From: a virus
Length of the DNA: 64,000 bases
Reading direction: 5' to 3' (one strand)
IMG/VR virus record: IMGVR_UViG_3300010403_000705
Span: 310,001-374,000 of that record
Shown one piece after another: positions 1-7,677 of this stretch. The position numbers and the translations under genes are program-made. The notes beneath the pieces were generated by a model, which worked only from the letters and a program-made list of their open reading frames with translations, was not told where the DNA came from and did no database searches. Position 1 is the first letter of the stretch, and every line of letters begins with the position of its first letter.

Positions 1-1
1 T

Positions 2-739
2 ATTGATCCAGAGGCTTTGATGTCAGATGAGGATGAGCATGTTGCTTTTGGCTGCATGCCATCTTTCAATGTGTATGGGTTGAAAGTAAATATGCCTCCT
101 GCACGTGAGGTGCCTTTTAGGTCTGCCGGCGGTCATATTCACTTCGGTACTAACCGACTGACGCATGCTCAAGCTGAACCAATGGTAAAAGCATTAGATG
201 CTATTCTGGGAGTAGCGTGCGTGTCTTTGTTCGCAGAGTTTGATGATCCTAATCGTCGAAAGCTGTATGGTCTTCCTGGAGAGTATCGATTGCCTCCGCA
301 TGGATTAGAGTATCGACCTCTGAGTAACGCTTGGTTGTCGCATCCTATGATTACTAATTTGGTAATCGACCTAGCTCGTAAGTGTGTAGTCTTTGGTCGT
401 AAGAATCTATTGTCTTCGTTTTGGAAGACAACAGAAGAGGAAACGATTGATACTATCATTCGATGCGATGTGGAAACATCGCATAAAATCTTAGAGCGTA
501 ACCGAGAAGTTCTCAAACAGCTTCTCAAAGCTTCCTATCAACGTGCTGGTGATAGTGATCTTGAGACATTATTTAATGTCTTCAAGAATGGTATCGGCTC
601 AGCTATCAAAAATCCTCGTGATTTCGAGACTAATTGGAAGTTCAAAACTGGGTGGATTGCACATTATGGCGGCGCGGGTGAGCCCAATGTTGCGACGTTT
701 ATGAGTAATCGTCGTCACAATCCCAAGTATCTTATGTGA
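2..739 (+). CDS. phiEco32-type COOH-NH2 amidoligase, copy 1, 5' end outside window
   Basis: This is the C-terminal half of a glutamine-synthetase-fold ligase that is predicted to join a carboxylate to an amine using ATP. The frame is open to the left window edge, and alignment with the two full paralogs at 889 and 2330 shows that about 215 residues lie outside, so the internal ATG at 17 is not the start. The retained signatures are GGHIHFG and GLPGEYRLPPHGLEYR, the family's presumed metal and substrate motifs. It heads a tandem array of three. At the DNA level bases 265-338 are identical to 3235-3308, a sign of recent duplication or gene conversion. The physiological substrate is unknown. Confidence 0.85.
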   Translation: MDPEALMSDEDEHVAFGCMPSFNVYGLKVNMPPAREVPFRSAGGHIHFGTNRLTHAQAEPMVKALDAILGVACVSLFAEFDDPNRRKLYGLPGEYRLPPHGLEYRPLSNAWLSHPMITNLVIDLARKCVVFGRKNLLSSFWKTTEEETIDTIIRCDVETSHKILERNREVLKQLLKASYQRAGDSDLETLFNVFKNGIGSAIKNPRDFETNWKFKTGWIAHYGGAGEPNVATFMSNRRHNPKYLM

Positions 740-758
740 TCATTTGTATATATTTTGT

Positions 759-794
759 TTATGGGGAAGATTGGTTAACCAATCTTCCCCATAA
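759..794 (+). terminator. Perfect 18-bp palindromic terminator hairpin
   Basis: The stem TTATGGGGAAGATTGGTT is followed directly by its exact reverse complement, with no unpaired loop in the drawn sequence, and then by ATATTTTG. It ends the transcript of amidoligase copy 1. Being symmetrical, it could act in both directions. Confidence 0.75.
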
Positions 795-822
795 TATTTT
801 GTAATATAGCAATGCTTAGCTT

Positions 823-829
823 ACCCATC
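823..829 (+). promoter_or_regulatory. ACCCATC leader motif
   Basis: This heptamer lies 60 bases before the ATG at 889 and just after the terminator. The same heptamer recurs upstream of several other first genes in this window (see findings). Its role as a promoter or transcript-start element is inferred from position only. Confidence 0.35.
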
Positions 830-888
830 CTCACTGTATAAGCATCATGTAAGTACATAATGTAAGCCTTTGGTTAAAAGGATTCAAA

Positions 889-2256
889 ATGAAGATTAAA
901 ATTTCTGATTTGATTAGCACGGGACATTCTGCTGTTGTTCAACATAAGAGTGGATATATTGGTCCGACTTATTATTTGAAGCGAAATAGTAATGAACTTT
1001 CTCGCGATTTGTATGCTGATGGATATTTTTTACCGGATGAAAAGTTTATTATCGTCAATGCTTATAGGCAAGGCGAAGTAACGCATATGTCAGTGGCTAA
1101 TTCATATGATTTTAAAGTACGTGGATATTATGTACCTTATGATCAGGAATTTGATCTGTTAGAGAATGATGATCTTAGTTTTGCTTGGGACGAGGTTAGA
1201 AAATCTAATGTGTCAAGATATCTTCATCATGGATTTACTATTGGTTCTGATCCAGAGATTTTTGTTGAGGATCGAAATGGAAATATGATTCCTGCTTTCC
1301 TATTCCTTGGTTCTAAGGAAGAACCCAATCATACTGCGATAGGTGATCATTATGGTTCCGATGGTGGTCATCCTATGTACTGGGATGGTTTTCAAGCAGA
1401 GTTTACCACTCGTGCCGGACATTGCTTGGAGTATCATACAGACTCAGTAGCTGCTGGTATTAAAGGCGTCTATGATGCAGCTAGGAAAAAATTTCCAGAT
1501 GCACGTCTTAGCTGTCGTAATGTTTTTGATATCTCTAATGATATGCTACAAACTGCTAAAGAAGAGCATGTAGCTTTCGGATGTATGCCGAGCTTTAATG
1601 CTTATGGATTGCAGGTGAATATGCCTCCTGCTCGTGAGGTGTCTTTCAGATCTGCTGGCGGTCATATTCATTTTGGTCTAGGTAAAATTACCAATGACTC
1701 TGCTGTCAGTATTGTTAAAGCATTAGATATGATTGTCGGTGTATCCTGTGTTAGTCTTTTCGATAAATTTGATAATCGAAAAAGAAGAATGATGTATGGT
1801 CTTCCTGGAGAGTATCGATTGCCTCCGCATGGATTAGAGTATCGTACACTTTCCAATGCCTGGCTTATTCATCCTTTCATTATGAATCTGGTGATCGATA
1901 TTGCTAGAAAAGCTGTGGTATTGAGCCAACGTGGTTGGCTAGATCTGTGGGTAAGTGACGAAGAAGAAACGATTGATACTATTATGAGATGCGATGTTGA
2001 GCAAGCTCGTAAGTCTTTGGAAACAAATAAAAAGACATTTATCAATCTGCTTAGTGCTTCTTATATATGGGCTTCTCAAATAGATTTAAATATATTATAT
2101 AATATCTTTTTTAATGGTCTAAAGAGTGTCATTCATGATCCAAATGATTTTGTAGGAAATTGGAAAATCAATGGTGGGTGGTTTCGTTTAGCGAGGGCTG
2201 ATAAGTGTAATGTTAGTCGAAGCATGGAAGACCTTCGTATTGGCAATAAGTTATAG
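889..2256 (+). CDS. phiEco32-type COOH-NH2 amidoligase, copy 2 (455 aa)
   Basis: This is a full-length member of the phage amidoligase family (Pfam COOH-NH2 ligase type 2, glutamine-synthetase fold), predicted to make an amide or peptide bond with ATP. The N-terminal 110 residues vary between paralogs and form a small beta-rich region. The catalytic part shows GSDPEIFVED at 119-128, WDGFQAEFTT at 165-174, GGHIHFG at 257-263 and GLEYR at 315-319, that is, the acidic and histidine residues expected to hold metal-ATP. The start is fixed by AAAAGGATT a few bases before the ATG. It lies between two paralogs and upstream of a cyclotransferase-like gene, as in predicted peptide-tagging operons. The substrate is not known. 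Confidence 0.88.
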   Translation: MKIKISDLISTGHSAVVQHKSGYIGPTYYLKRNSNELSRDLYADGYFLPDEKFIIVNAYRQGEVTHMSVANSYDFKVRGYYVPYDQEFDLLENDDLSFAWDEVRKSNVSRYLHHGFTIGSDPEIFVEDRNGNMIPAFLFLGSKEEPNHTAIGDHYGSDGGHPMYWDGFQAEFTTRAGHCLEYHTDSVAAGIKGVYDAARKKFPDARLSCRNVFDISNDMLQTAKEEHVAFGCMPSFNAYGLQVNMPPAREVSFRSAGGHIHFGLGKITNDSAVSIVKALDMIVGVSCVSLFDKFDNRKRRMMYGLPGEYRLPPHGLEYRTLSNAWLIHPFIMNLVIDIARKAVVLSQRGWLDLWVSDEEETIDTIMRCDVEQARKSLETNKKTFINLLSASYIWASQIDLNILYNIFFNGLKSVIHDPNDFVGNWKINGGWFRLARADKCNVSRSMEDLRIGNKL

Positions 2257-2260
2257 AGTC

Positions 2261-2276
2261 ACCCATCGTATACGAT
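2261..2276 (+). promoter_or_regulatory. ACCCATC motif fused to palindrome ATCGTATACGAT
   Basis: The heptamer occurs again, 63 bases before the next ATG, and runs into a 12-base perfect palindrome. The palindrome could be an operator or a short hairpin at the 5' end of the transcript. The function is inferred from position. Confidence 0.35.
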
Positions 2277-2329
2277 GATAGACTAATAAGGCAAGCAATA
2301 AGTTAACACACAAATTTCAAGGAACGAAA

Positions 2330-3742
2330 ATGAAGATTACTGATATTCGAAATAGTGGACGATCAATGGCGGTGAAAGTAGCGAAGCGTGATGTCTCTGC
2401 CAGATATTATTTGCGGCGAGATGGTACGCCCACTCAGGATGTACAGATTGAACCATATTCTTTTCCATCGGATGTGTTTGGTATTATTGCAACATACGAT
2501 CGTCATGATTATGTAATTGCAAGCATCATTGATTTCTGTAATTCCAGCCGAGCGCCGCGGAACTATTATATTCCACTGGATTTGGAGTTTACAGAGATTA
2601 CTGCTGACGATCCTTTGTACCAAAAATGGGTCACGTATCAAACGCAGCATCTAGAGATCATGTTGCCTCATGATTTCAGTATTGGTTCTGATCCAGAGAT
2701 TTTTGTTGAGGATAAGGATGGTACGCATATTCCAGCTTTCCTATTCCTTGGATCTAAGGAGGCGCCTGATCGTACTCCTTCTTGGGGAGGTTACGATAAT
2801 AATGGTGGATGCACTATGTATTGGGATGGCTTCCAGGCAGAATTCACAACCAAAGCTGGTGGTTGTTTAGAGTATCATACAGACTCAGTAGCGGCTGGAC
2901 TTCGTGGAGTATATGATGCTGCCCGTCAGAAGTTTCCTAATGCCAGACTTAGCTTGAAGAGTGTAGTAGATATTCCCCATAGCATGTTGGAAGAAGCTGA
3001 AGATCAGTATGTAGCTTTCGGATGTATGCCCAGCTTTAATGCTTATGGAATTAGAGTAAACATGCCTCCTGCACGTGAGGTGCCTTTTAGATCTGCAGGT
3101 GGTCATATTCATTTTGGGATTGGTAAGCTTACTCAAGAGCAAGCTACTCCCATCGTCAAGGCGCTGGATGCTATTCTGGGAGTAGCGTGCGTGTCTTTGT
3201 TTGCTAACTATGATAGTCGAAAACGTAGGCATCTGTATGGTCTTCCTGGAGAGTATCGATTGCCTCCGCATGGATTAGAGTATCGACCTCTGAGTAACGC
3301 TTGGTTGTGTCACCCTTTCATCATGAATCTGGTGATTGATGTGGCAAGAAAGGTACTTGTCCTTGGGCAAAAGGGTTTGCTGAATCTGTGGCAAGGAAAT
3401 GAAGAAGAAACCATTGACATCATGATTCGTTCAGATGTAGAAGGTGCTCGTGAATCCTTAAAAAGAAACAAGGAAATCTTCATCAAAATTCTGGAATCTT
3501 GCTATGTTATTTATAATCGTTGGGCAACTCCTCAGGACCTAGAAATGTTCTATGGTATTTTCCTCAATGGATTAGAAACTGCTATCGCAGATCCTAGCAA
3601 TTTTGTCAAGAATTGGTATCTGAATGGCACTTCACGTGATAACTATGATGATAATGGTAGGGCTTGGCGCAAGCAAGCCTCTGGTTTACACGCCAATGTA
3701 AAGCGTAGCATGGATACGCTTCGCGATGGTAAGAAGCTGTAA
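2330..3742 (+). CDS. phiEco32-type COOH-NH2 amidoligase, copy 3 (470 aa)
   Basis: This is the third tandem paralog and the longest. It keeps every family signature: GSDPEIFVED, WDGFQAEFTT, GGHIHFG and GLPGEYRLPPHGLEYR. It differs from copy 2 mainly in the first 110 residues and in a C-terminal tail of about 20 extra residues containing DNYDDNGRAWRKQ. AAGGAACG precedes the ATG. Each copy has its own leader, so the copies may be separately expressed and may use different acceptors through their divergent N-termini. That specialisation is inference. A strong terminator follows. Confidence 0.88.
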   Translation: MKITDIRNSGRSMAVKVAKRDVSARYYLRRDGTPTQDVQIEPYSFPSDVFGIIATYDRHDYVIASIIDFCNSSRAPRNYYIPLDLEFTEITADDPLYQKWVTYQTQHLEIMLPHDFSIGSDPEIFVEDKDGTHIPAFLFLGSKEAPDRTPSWGGYDNNGGCTMYWDGFQAEFTTKAGGCLEYHTDSVAAGLRGVYDAARQKFPNARLSLKSVVDIPHSMLEEAEDQYVAFGCMPSFNAYGIRVNMPPAREVPFRSAGGHIHFGIGKLTQEQATPIVKALDAILGVACVSLFANYDSRKRRHLYGLPGEYRLPPHGLEYRPLSNAWLCHPFIMNLVIDVARKVLVLGQKGLLNLWQGNEEETIDIMIRSDVEGARESLKRNKEIFIKILESCYVIYNRWATPQDLEMFYGIFLNGLETAIADPSNFVKNWYLNGTSRDNYDDNGRAWRKQASGLHANVKRSMDTLRDGKKL

Positions 3743-3749
3743 ATCGGTA

Positions 3750-3791
3750 CATGAGGTTATTGGAGGCGTGAATGCCTCCAATAACCTCATG
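3750..3791 (+). terminator. 18-bp terminator hairpin closing the amidoligase array
   Basis: CATGAGGTTATTGGAGGC pairs exactly with its reverse complement around the loop GTGAAT, and GGTTTT follows. It separates the amidoligases from the cyclotransferase-like gene. Confidence 0.8.
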
Positions 3792-3834
3792 GTTTTAAGA
3801 TAATATGCTTTCACTCCTGTTTAAGGTAATAGTT

Positions 3835-4827
3835 ATGACGATAAGACCCTGGATGCAGCAATCACAAGGTCAACAAAGATTAAGAATTGCTGAGCCTTCA
3901 CCAACTCCTAAACAAGAAGTTGATACTGAAAAAAGGTTTGCTGGTGATTGGAATAAGGATGATGAGAACGCAGACACACAACCTGGTATTGGAACAACTA
4001 TCATTAAACATTCACCTCAACAGGAGATGAGTAAAGTGTATACCCCCTATAGTTATAAACCTACGCCGTCAGAAACTTCAAACAAAATATTTGTTTATGG
4101 GACGTGCATGACAGGTTTTTCTTTGAATAAAGTAGTAGCTCGCGACGGTTATATTAGTCCGGCGACAACAACCGCTGTTTATCGTATGATTAATATGTAT
4201 GATGAATATCCCACTATTTTAACGGGTGGTCATACTCGTATCATAGGACAACTATATTATACCACTAGGCGAACTTTGGAATTTTTGGATTCGGTTATGG
4301 ATTGTCCGAGCTTACATCATCGTGATATTATCTCCTTAGAAGATGGAACGCGTGCACATGCCTACATTATCAATCGCTGGAAGACTCCTCTTCGAGAAGA
4401 AGAAATTTTATCAGGAGACTGGATTGAATGGAAGAAGAACTCTCGAACACGAGAGAAAGAAAGAAAAGAAAAATTCAAAGCATTGATGGCTCGTGGTAAA
4501 GCAGAAGCTAAAGCTCGCCAACAAGCTATGGCAGACGATGTTATGACTACTGCTAATGATACAAAACTTACCAGTGTAGTCAAACGCTGGGACCCTATTA
4601 GAGGCGAATTCACTTATTCATTGAATACCTCGGAATCTAAAGTGAGCCCGAATGTTAGTGATAAGAGCATCTCTTCTGTAAGAAATGTTCATATCTCTGA
4701 TATTCCATTATCGGATTTAAAAATCAAATTGATTAATGACGGTATTAATCCTGAAGATTTAGAAGAGCATGCCATACGAATTGCATGCATGTCACGCTAT
4801 GGCTTATGGTATCAGATTGAAGATTAG
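3835..4827 (+). CDS. AIG2/gamma-glutamylcyclotransferase-like protein lacking the catalytic Glu
   Basis: A disordered, charged N-terminus of about 85 residues precedes a cyclotransferase-fold domain that starts with the phosphate-binding-type loop VYGTCMTG. Active members have a glutamate in the sequence LDxxEGxP, as the second copy at 16491 does (LDRVEGHP). Here the same place reads LDSVMDCP, with Met in place of Glu, so catalysis is doubtful and a binding role is possible. A basic helical linker and a C-terminal module of about 45 residues follow. A related module (SDIPLSDLK here, ADVPINDLR there) is found in the protein at 5363. I prefer the ATG at 3835 (AAGGTAAT just upstream) over the ATG at 3805. 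Confidence 0.7.
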   Translation: MTIRPWMQQSQGQQRLRIAEPSPTPKQEVDTEKRFAGDWNKDDENADTQPGIGTTIIKHSPQQEMSKVYTPYSYKPTPSETSNKIFVYGTCMTGFSLNKVVARDGYISPATTTAVYRMINMYDEYPTILTGGHTRIIGQLYYTTRRTLEFLDSVMDCPSLHHRDIISLEDGTRAHAYIINRWKTPLREEEILSGDWIEWKKNSRTREKERKEKFKALMARGKAEAKARQQAMADDVMTTANDTKLTSVVKRWDPIRGEFTYSLNTSESKVSPNVSDKSISSVRNVHISDIPLSDLKIKLINDGINPEDLEEHAIRIACMSRYGLWYQIED

Positions 4828-4853
4828 AAGTTAGAAGGAAAGCATAATGAATC

Positions 4854-5096
4854 ATGAAAAAGTATCGACAAGGGCGTGGGCAACGCCCTCTTGAAGTACC
4901 AGATCTTCCTTCTAAAGAAGAGTATGATTTGGCATACCAGATCAATTGGGGAACTAAATCATACCCATCTAAAAGACTTGGAAATATTGATAGAGATAGA
5001 TTATGGGTTGAAGTGATTAAGATTCATAATTCAAAATCTCTAGAAGATAGAAAATGGGTTAGTAGATTCCTTATTGGTTTAGGGTTTGCCCAATGA
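4854..5096 (+). CDS. Small RG-motif paralog (80 aa), unknown function
   Basis: First of three consecutive small proteins that open with the same pattern: basic residues, then RG, then PLEV, then LPxxEE (here RGQRPLEVPDLPSKEE). Three more copies lie at 41293-42640. The C-terminal half (RDRLWVEVIKIHN) is shared with the protein at 5363. The body is short and probably helical, with no catalytic motif. Its stop overlaps the next start as ATGA, so the three genes are translationally coupled. The pattern could be a peptide recognised by the nearby ligases, but nothing in the sequence proves this. Confidence 0.6.
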   Translation: MKKYRQGRGQRPLEVPDLPSKEEYDLAYQINWGTKSYPSKRLGNIDRDRLWVEVIKIHNSKSLEDRKWVSRFLIGLGFAQ

Positions 5097-5347
5097 AAAA
5101 GGTTAGAGTGCGACGTGGGAGCGCAGCCTTAGAAGTCTATGAAATGCCTACCAGAGAAGTATGGATAGACGCATACACACGCTTATATGCTAGCACAGAC
5201 TATAGATTTTTTTCTATGAAAAAAGAAAAGATTTTTTCTTGCGAAGAGTTATATCAAGCAACCTTATTGTCACTGCGATCCGTATCACCTAATAATAGAA
5301 GTTGGGGTATCAATATCCTTAGACATTTTTGTTTACCCATCGTCTAA
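5093..5347 (+). CDS. Small RG-motif paralog (84 aa), unknown function
   Basis: Second copy of the small family. It opens with RRGSAALEVYEMPTREVW, matching the RG-PLEV-LPT pattern of its neighbours. The rest is divergent. It is coupled to the upstream gene by a 4-base overlap, and an ACCCATC heptamer lies in its last codons at 5335-5341, ahead of the next paralog. No known domain is recognised. Confidence 0.6.
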   Translation: MKKVRVRRGSAALEVYEMPTREVWIDAYTRLYASTDYRFFSMKKEKIFSCEELYQATLLSLRSVSPNNRSWGINILRHFCLPIV

Positions 5348-5362
5348 TGAAGTTTGGATAAT

Positions 5363-5752
5363 ATGAGAAAAGTAAAAGTTAAAAGAGGATTGCCTCCTTT
5401 AGAAGTTGCTGTTTTGCCCACCAAAGAACAGTTTAATTCTCAGTGGAAAGAACGTGTAGCTGCCTATTGGCAACCAATACATGTAGCAGATGTTCCTATA
5501 AATGACTTACGCGAAGCTTTACGTTCTGAAGGTGTTAATGTTGATTTATTAAGTGAATCATCTATCAAACTTGAATTTATCTCGCGATTTGGACCATATT
5601 GGACCTCACCGAATAGAACTATGTCTACAGAGTGGGGCTTACTTAATCGTGACCAACTGTGGAATAAAATGGTGGAAGTCCATAATGTTTCACATGACAT
5701 AAGAGAAATCCATCATTATAATGCATGGTTACAACATTTACATTTAAGGTAA
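5363..5752 (+). CDS. RG-motif paralog with a module shared with the cyclotransferase-like protein
   Basis: It opens with RKVKVKRGLPPLEVAVLPTKE, the clearest version of the family motif. Residues 35-75 (ADVPINDLREALRSEGVN onward, ending RFGPYW) resemble the C-terminal module of the protein at 3835, and the end (RDQLWNKMVEVHN) resembles the protein at 4854. It therefore links the two families and supports a shared role. I use the ATG at 5363; a TTG at 5354 is also in frame. Confidence 0.6.
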   Translation: MRKVKVKRGLPPLEVAVLPTKEQFNSQWKERVAAYWQPIHVADVPINDLREALRSEGVNVDLLSESSIKLEFISRFGPYWTSPNRTMSTEWGLLNRDQLWNKMVEVHNVSHDIREIHHYNAWLQHLHLR

Positions 5753-5770
5753 TAAGGTAATAAGGTAATA

Positions 5771-6082
5771 ATGTATAATGTATTATTGATTACTATAGGA
5801 TTTGTGGGATATATTGTAGTCGCTGCATTTGTTTTTGGATGCGCTAGGAGCCTTATTAAAAACGATGAATTAGAAACATTAACATGTGCAGCATTTTGGC
5901 CAATCGTTGTACCACTTTATATTCTTTATAGTATATGTGAATCTCAGAGTAATTTTGGTTTTTATTTTACTGAACGACGTCTCATTAAGTTGAGTAACAA
6001 ATTAAATCATCAGAAACAAATTACTCAAGAACTAGAGAATTTAGAGAAGGAAATAGATCGAGTATATAAAAATGTGATGTAG
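5771..6082 (+). CDS. Small membrane protein with C-terminal coiled coil
   Basis: Two hydrophobic segments (about residues 4-26 and 38-56) are followed by a charged helical tail rich in Leu, Glu and Lys that is typical of a coiled coil. It probably sits in the host inner membrane with the tail in the cytoplasm. A triplicated TAAGGTAA just before the start provides ribosome-binding sites. No family is recognised. It is the last gene before a 690-base non-coding stretch. Confidence 0.6.
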   Translation: MYNVLLITIGFVGYIVVAAFVFGCARSLIKNDELETLTCAAFWPIVVPLYILYSICESQSNFGFYFTERRLIKLSNKLNHQKQITQELENLEKEIDRVYKNVM

Positions 6083-6133
6083 TAGCTAAACAAATAAAAA
6101 GTTTCAACTGAAGTTAGATTACTCAAATGCCGT

Positions 6134-6199
6134 GATAGTTGTTGAGGTTTTATCTTCCGTGCGACTTGCACAGCCGTGCCTGGGAAGCATGAAACTATC
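6134..6199 (+). ncRNA. tRNA-shaped four-arm RNA without a recognisable anticodon
   Basis: By eye, 66 bases fold as a cloverleaf. A 7-bp closing stem (GATAGTT/AACTATC) encloses a GAGG/CTTC arm with a 6-base loop, a GTGC/GCAC arm with loop GACTT, and a CGTGC/GCATG arm with the 7-base loop CTGGGAA. The third arm has T-arm geometry but lacks the TTCGA sequence, and no U33 or normal anticodon loop is present. It may be a decayed tRNA or a tRNA mimic. No reading frame covers it. Confidence 0.4.
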
Positions 6200-6550
6200 T
6201 TATGACATAACTGAAATGTTATGATGTTAATGATGGCAACATTCTAGAATGGAAGTTTATTCTTCTTTGTTTCTAGAAAACAGACCATTTTTATTATTGG
6301 CGATGTCTTCGTACCTCTGCCAACATAAGTCATCACACGGATAAAACATTTGAATTGATAGGTCTTCCCATCACTTTAGAATCGGTTCTTGCATCATATG
6401 ATGCGTTTCTTACGAAACAATAATTCATAGATAAAAATAGAATAATTACTAAATTGATGTATGTGAAGAATAGGGATAGAGTTCCAAGTTAATCTGGTAT
6501 ACTCTATACGCTTTGTATTTTGGTTAGTTACTTAATCATATTTTTATTAT
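6200..6550 (+). other. Non-coding stretch between two tRNA-like genes
   Basis: No convincing reading frame is present in this 350-base stretch. Short local hairpins can be drawn (for example CATCATATGATG at about 6393), but I see no tRNA T-arm, terminator or promoter I can support. It could hold an unrecognised structured RNA or the remains of lost tRNA genes. Confidence 0.3.
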
Positions 6551-6752
6551 GTACCTTTAGCTTAAAAGACAATACCGACGCATTATAATTCTTTGTATTT
6601 TCTCTGCAAAGAGACGTAGCATTTTAACCTCTCCCTCATAAGAGATAATGTTGAATGGTGACGTACATCGTTGATTATAGACTTCTGGTATTAGGACGAG
6701 CACCCTTCTAACACAAGGGAGGTTGAGGGTTCGAGCCCCTCAAGGTACACCA
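6551..6752 (+). tRNA. tRNA-Val(AAC)-like gene interrupted by about 130 bases in the D-loop
   Basis: All stems except the D-loop are normal. The acceptor is GTACCTT/AAGGTAC (7 of 7 pairs), and the D-stem is GCTT (6560) with GAGC (6696). The anticodon stem is CCCTT/AAGGG with loop CTAACAC, giving anticodon AAC. The T-arm is GAGGG-TTCGAGC-CCCTC, and CCA is encoded at 6750-6752. Between the two D-stem strands lie about 130 bases, closed by AATACC/GGTATT and holding further nested helices and a GCAA tetraloop hairpin at about 6601-6614. This looks like an intron-like insertion, too short for a usual group I intron. The A34 in the anticodon is unusual for bacterial Val. Confidence 0.7.
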
Positions 6753-6772
6753 AATTGAAACGGAGAGACATT

Positions 6773-6988
6773 ATGATTAGCGAACCAGGTAATGTTCATA
6801 CTGTGTTTTTGAAGTTACAATATTTTTTTCCAGATGATATTTGTATGGGCTGGCTGCATGCAGCCATAGAAGAATTTGATGCTAATGAAGATCTTATTAA
6901 GGACTTAATACATAAGATCAACCGTAAAGATTGGCCAGGAAAAATAGAGGCTAAGAAGTTTCTTCGCCACTTAAATGATGTCTTCTAA
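6773..6988 (+). CDS. Hypothetical protein (71 aa)
   Basis: A small, mixed-charge, probably all-helical protein with no recognised domain. The ATG at 6773 follows CGGAGAGA at the right distance. An in-frame TTG at 6755 would begin 3 bases after the tRNA CCA and is less likely. It is the first gene after the interrupted tRNA. Confidence 0.6.
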   Translation: MISEPGNVHTVFLKLQYFFPDDICMGWLHAAIEEFDANEDLIKDLIHKINRKDWPGKIEAKKFLRHLNDVF

Positions 6989-7121
6989 ATCAGAGATGCT
7001 GCAAACTCTGAATTTTTAATTACTGAATACAATACATTTAATGGCAAGTGCATTCGCTGTAAAAATAAGTAGCTCTAGTCTGAGCTATGTTAACAAACAA
7101 CCAATAAGAAAGAGGAATTAG

Positions 7122-7448
7122 ATGGCAACGAAATTTATGTATCTGCGAGCAACACGTGATTCTCAACCTGTGGGATGTATGGCTTTTGATTCGGATGAGC
7201 GTGGTGTTCGATATCAAATTGCAGTTTTGAATCCAGTAGATACTTTTGATCGCACGAGAGGTCGAAGTATCGCAGAAGCGCGTCTACAAAAAAATCCCAT
7301 CAGAGTTGAGTTTCCAGAAGCTAGTGTTGTTGAGCTATCAAACTGGGATGTTCTCAGCACTTTGATGAGTCACCTAGCAGCCAGCAAGAGCGCCCCATCC
7401 CGAGCTGTACGAACTGCTCGCCATTGGCTAATTGCTCATACCAACTAA
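7122..7448 (+). CDS. Hypothetical protein (108 aa)
   Basis: No family is recognised. The first 70 residues alternate hydrophobic and polar residues as in a beta sheet, and the last 35 are helical and basic. AAAGAGGAATTAG gives a good ribosome-binding site. It probably starts a small operon running to 8282, with gaps of 3 bases to slight overlaps. Confidence 0.65.
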   Translation: MATKFMYLRATRDSQPVGCMAFDSDERGVRYQIAVLNPVDTFDRTRGRSIAEARLQKNPIRVEFPEASVVELSNWDVLSTLMSHLAASKSAPSRAVRTARHWLIAHTN

Positions 7449-7451
7449 GAT

Positions 7452-7658
7452 ATGAAGAAGTATTTTTTAATTGGTGGCATACCATATAGGTCGTACACTG
7501 GTACTGGCACATTTGTTGGATTAAAAGTTGTTGGTCAGTATGATTCAATTGAAGAAGTAGAGACGGCGGTTAAGCTTCATTATGAAGAGTGTGGAGGTCT
7601 ATTAATGGTATTAGACTCTACTACTGGTCAAGAATTAGTTGAAAATTCTCAGGTATAG
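7452..7658 (+). CDS. Hypothetical protein (68 aa)
   Basis: A short protein with an alternating beta-alpha-beta appearance (KKYFLIGGIP, then a helix EEVETAVKLHYEE, then LLMVLDS). It starts 4 bases after the previous stop. There is no catalytic motif and the family is unknown. Confidence 0.55.
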   Translation: MKKYFLIGGIPYRSYTGTGTFVGLKVVGQYDSIEEVETAVKLHYEECGGLLMVLDSTTGQELVENSQV

Positions 7659-7677
7659 AAGAAAGGTTATATTTCAT

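Noticed and set aside
169-528. Minus-strand open frame of 119 codons opposite amidoligase copy 1
   Set aside because: It lies fully antisense to a conserved coding region, and its composition mirrors the codons of the real gene.
2885-3271. Minus-strand open frame of 128 codons opposite amidoligase copy 3
   Set aside because: It is the antisense shadow of a conserved gene, with no ribosome site and no family.
6551-6752. Classic group I intron in tRNA-Val
   Set aside because: The insert of about 130 bases is too short, it lies in the D-loop and not in the anticodon loop, and I could not find the conserved P, Q, R and S core elements.
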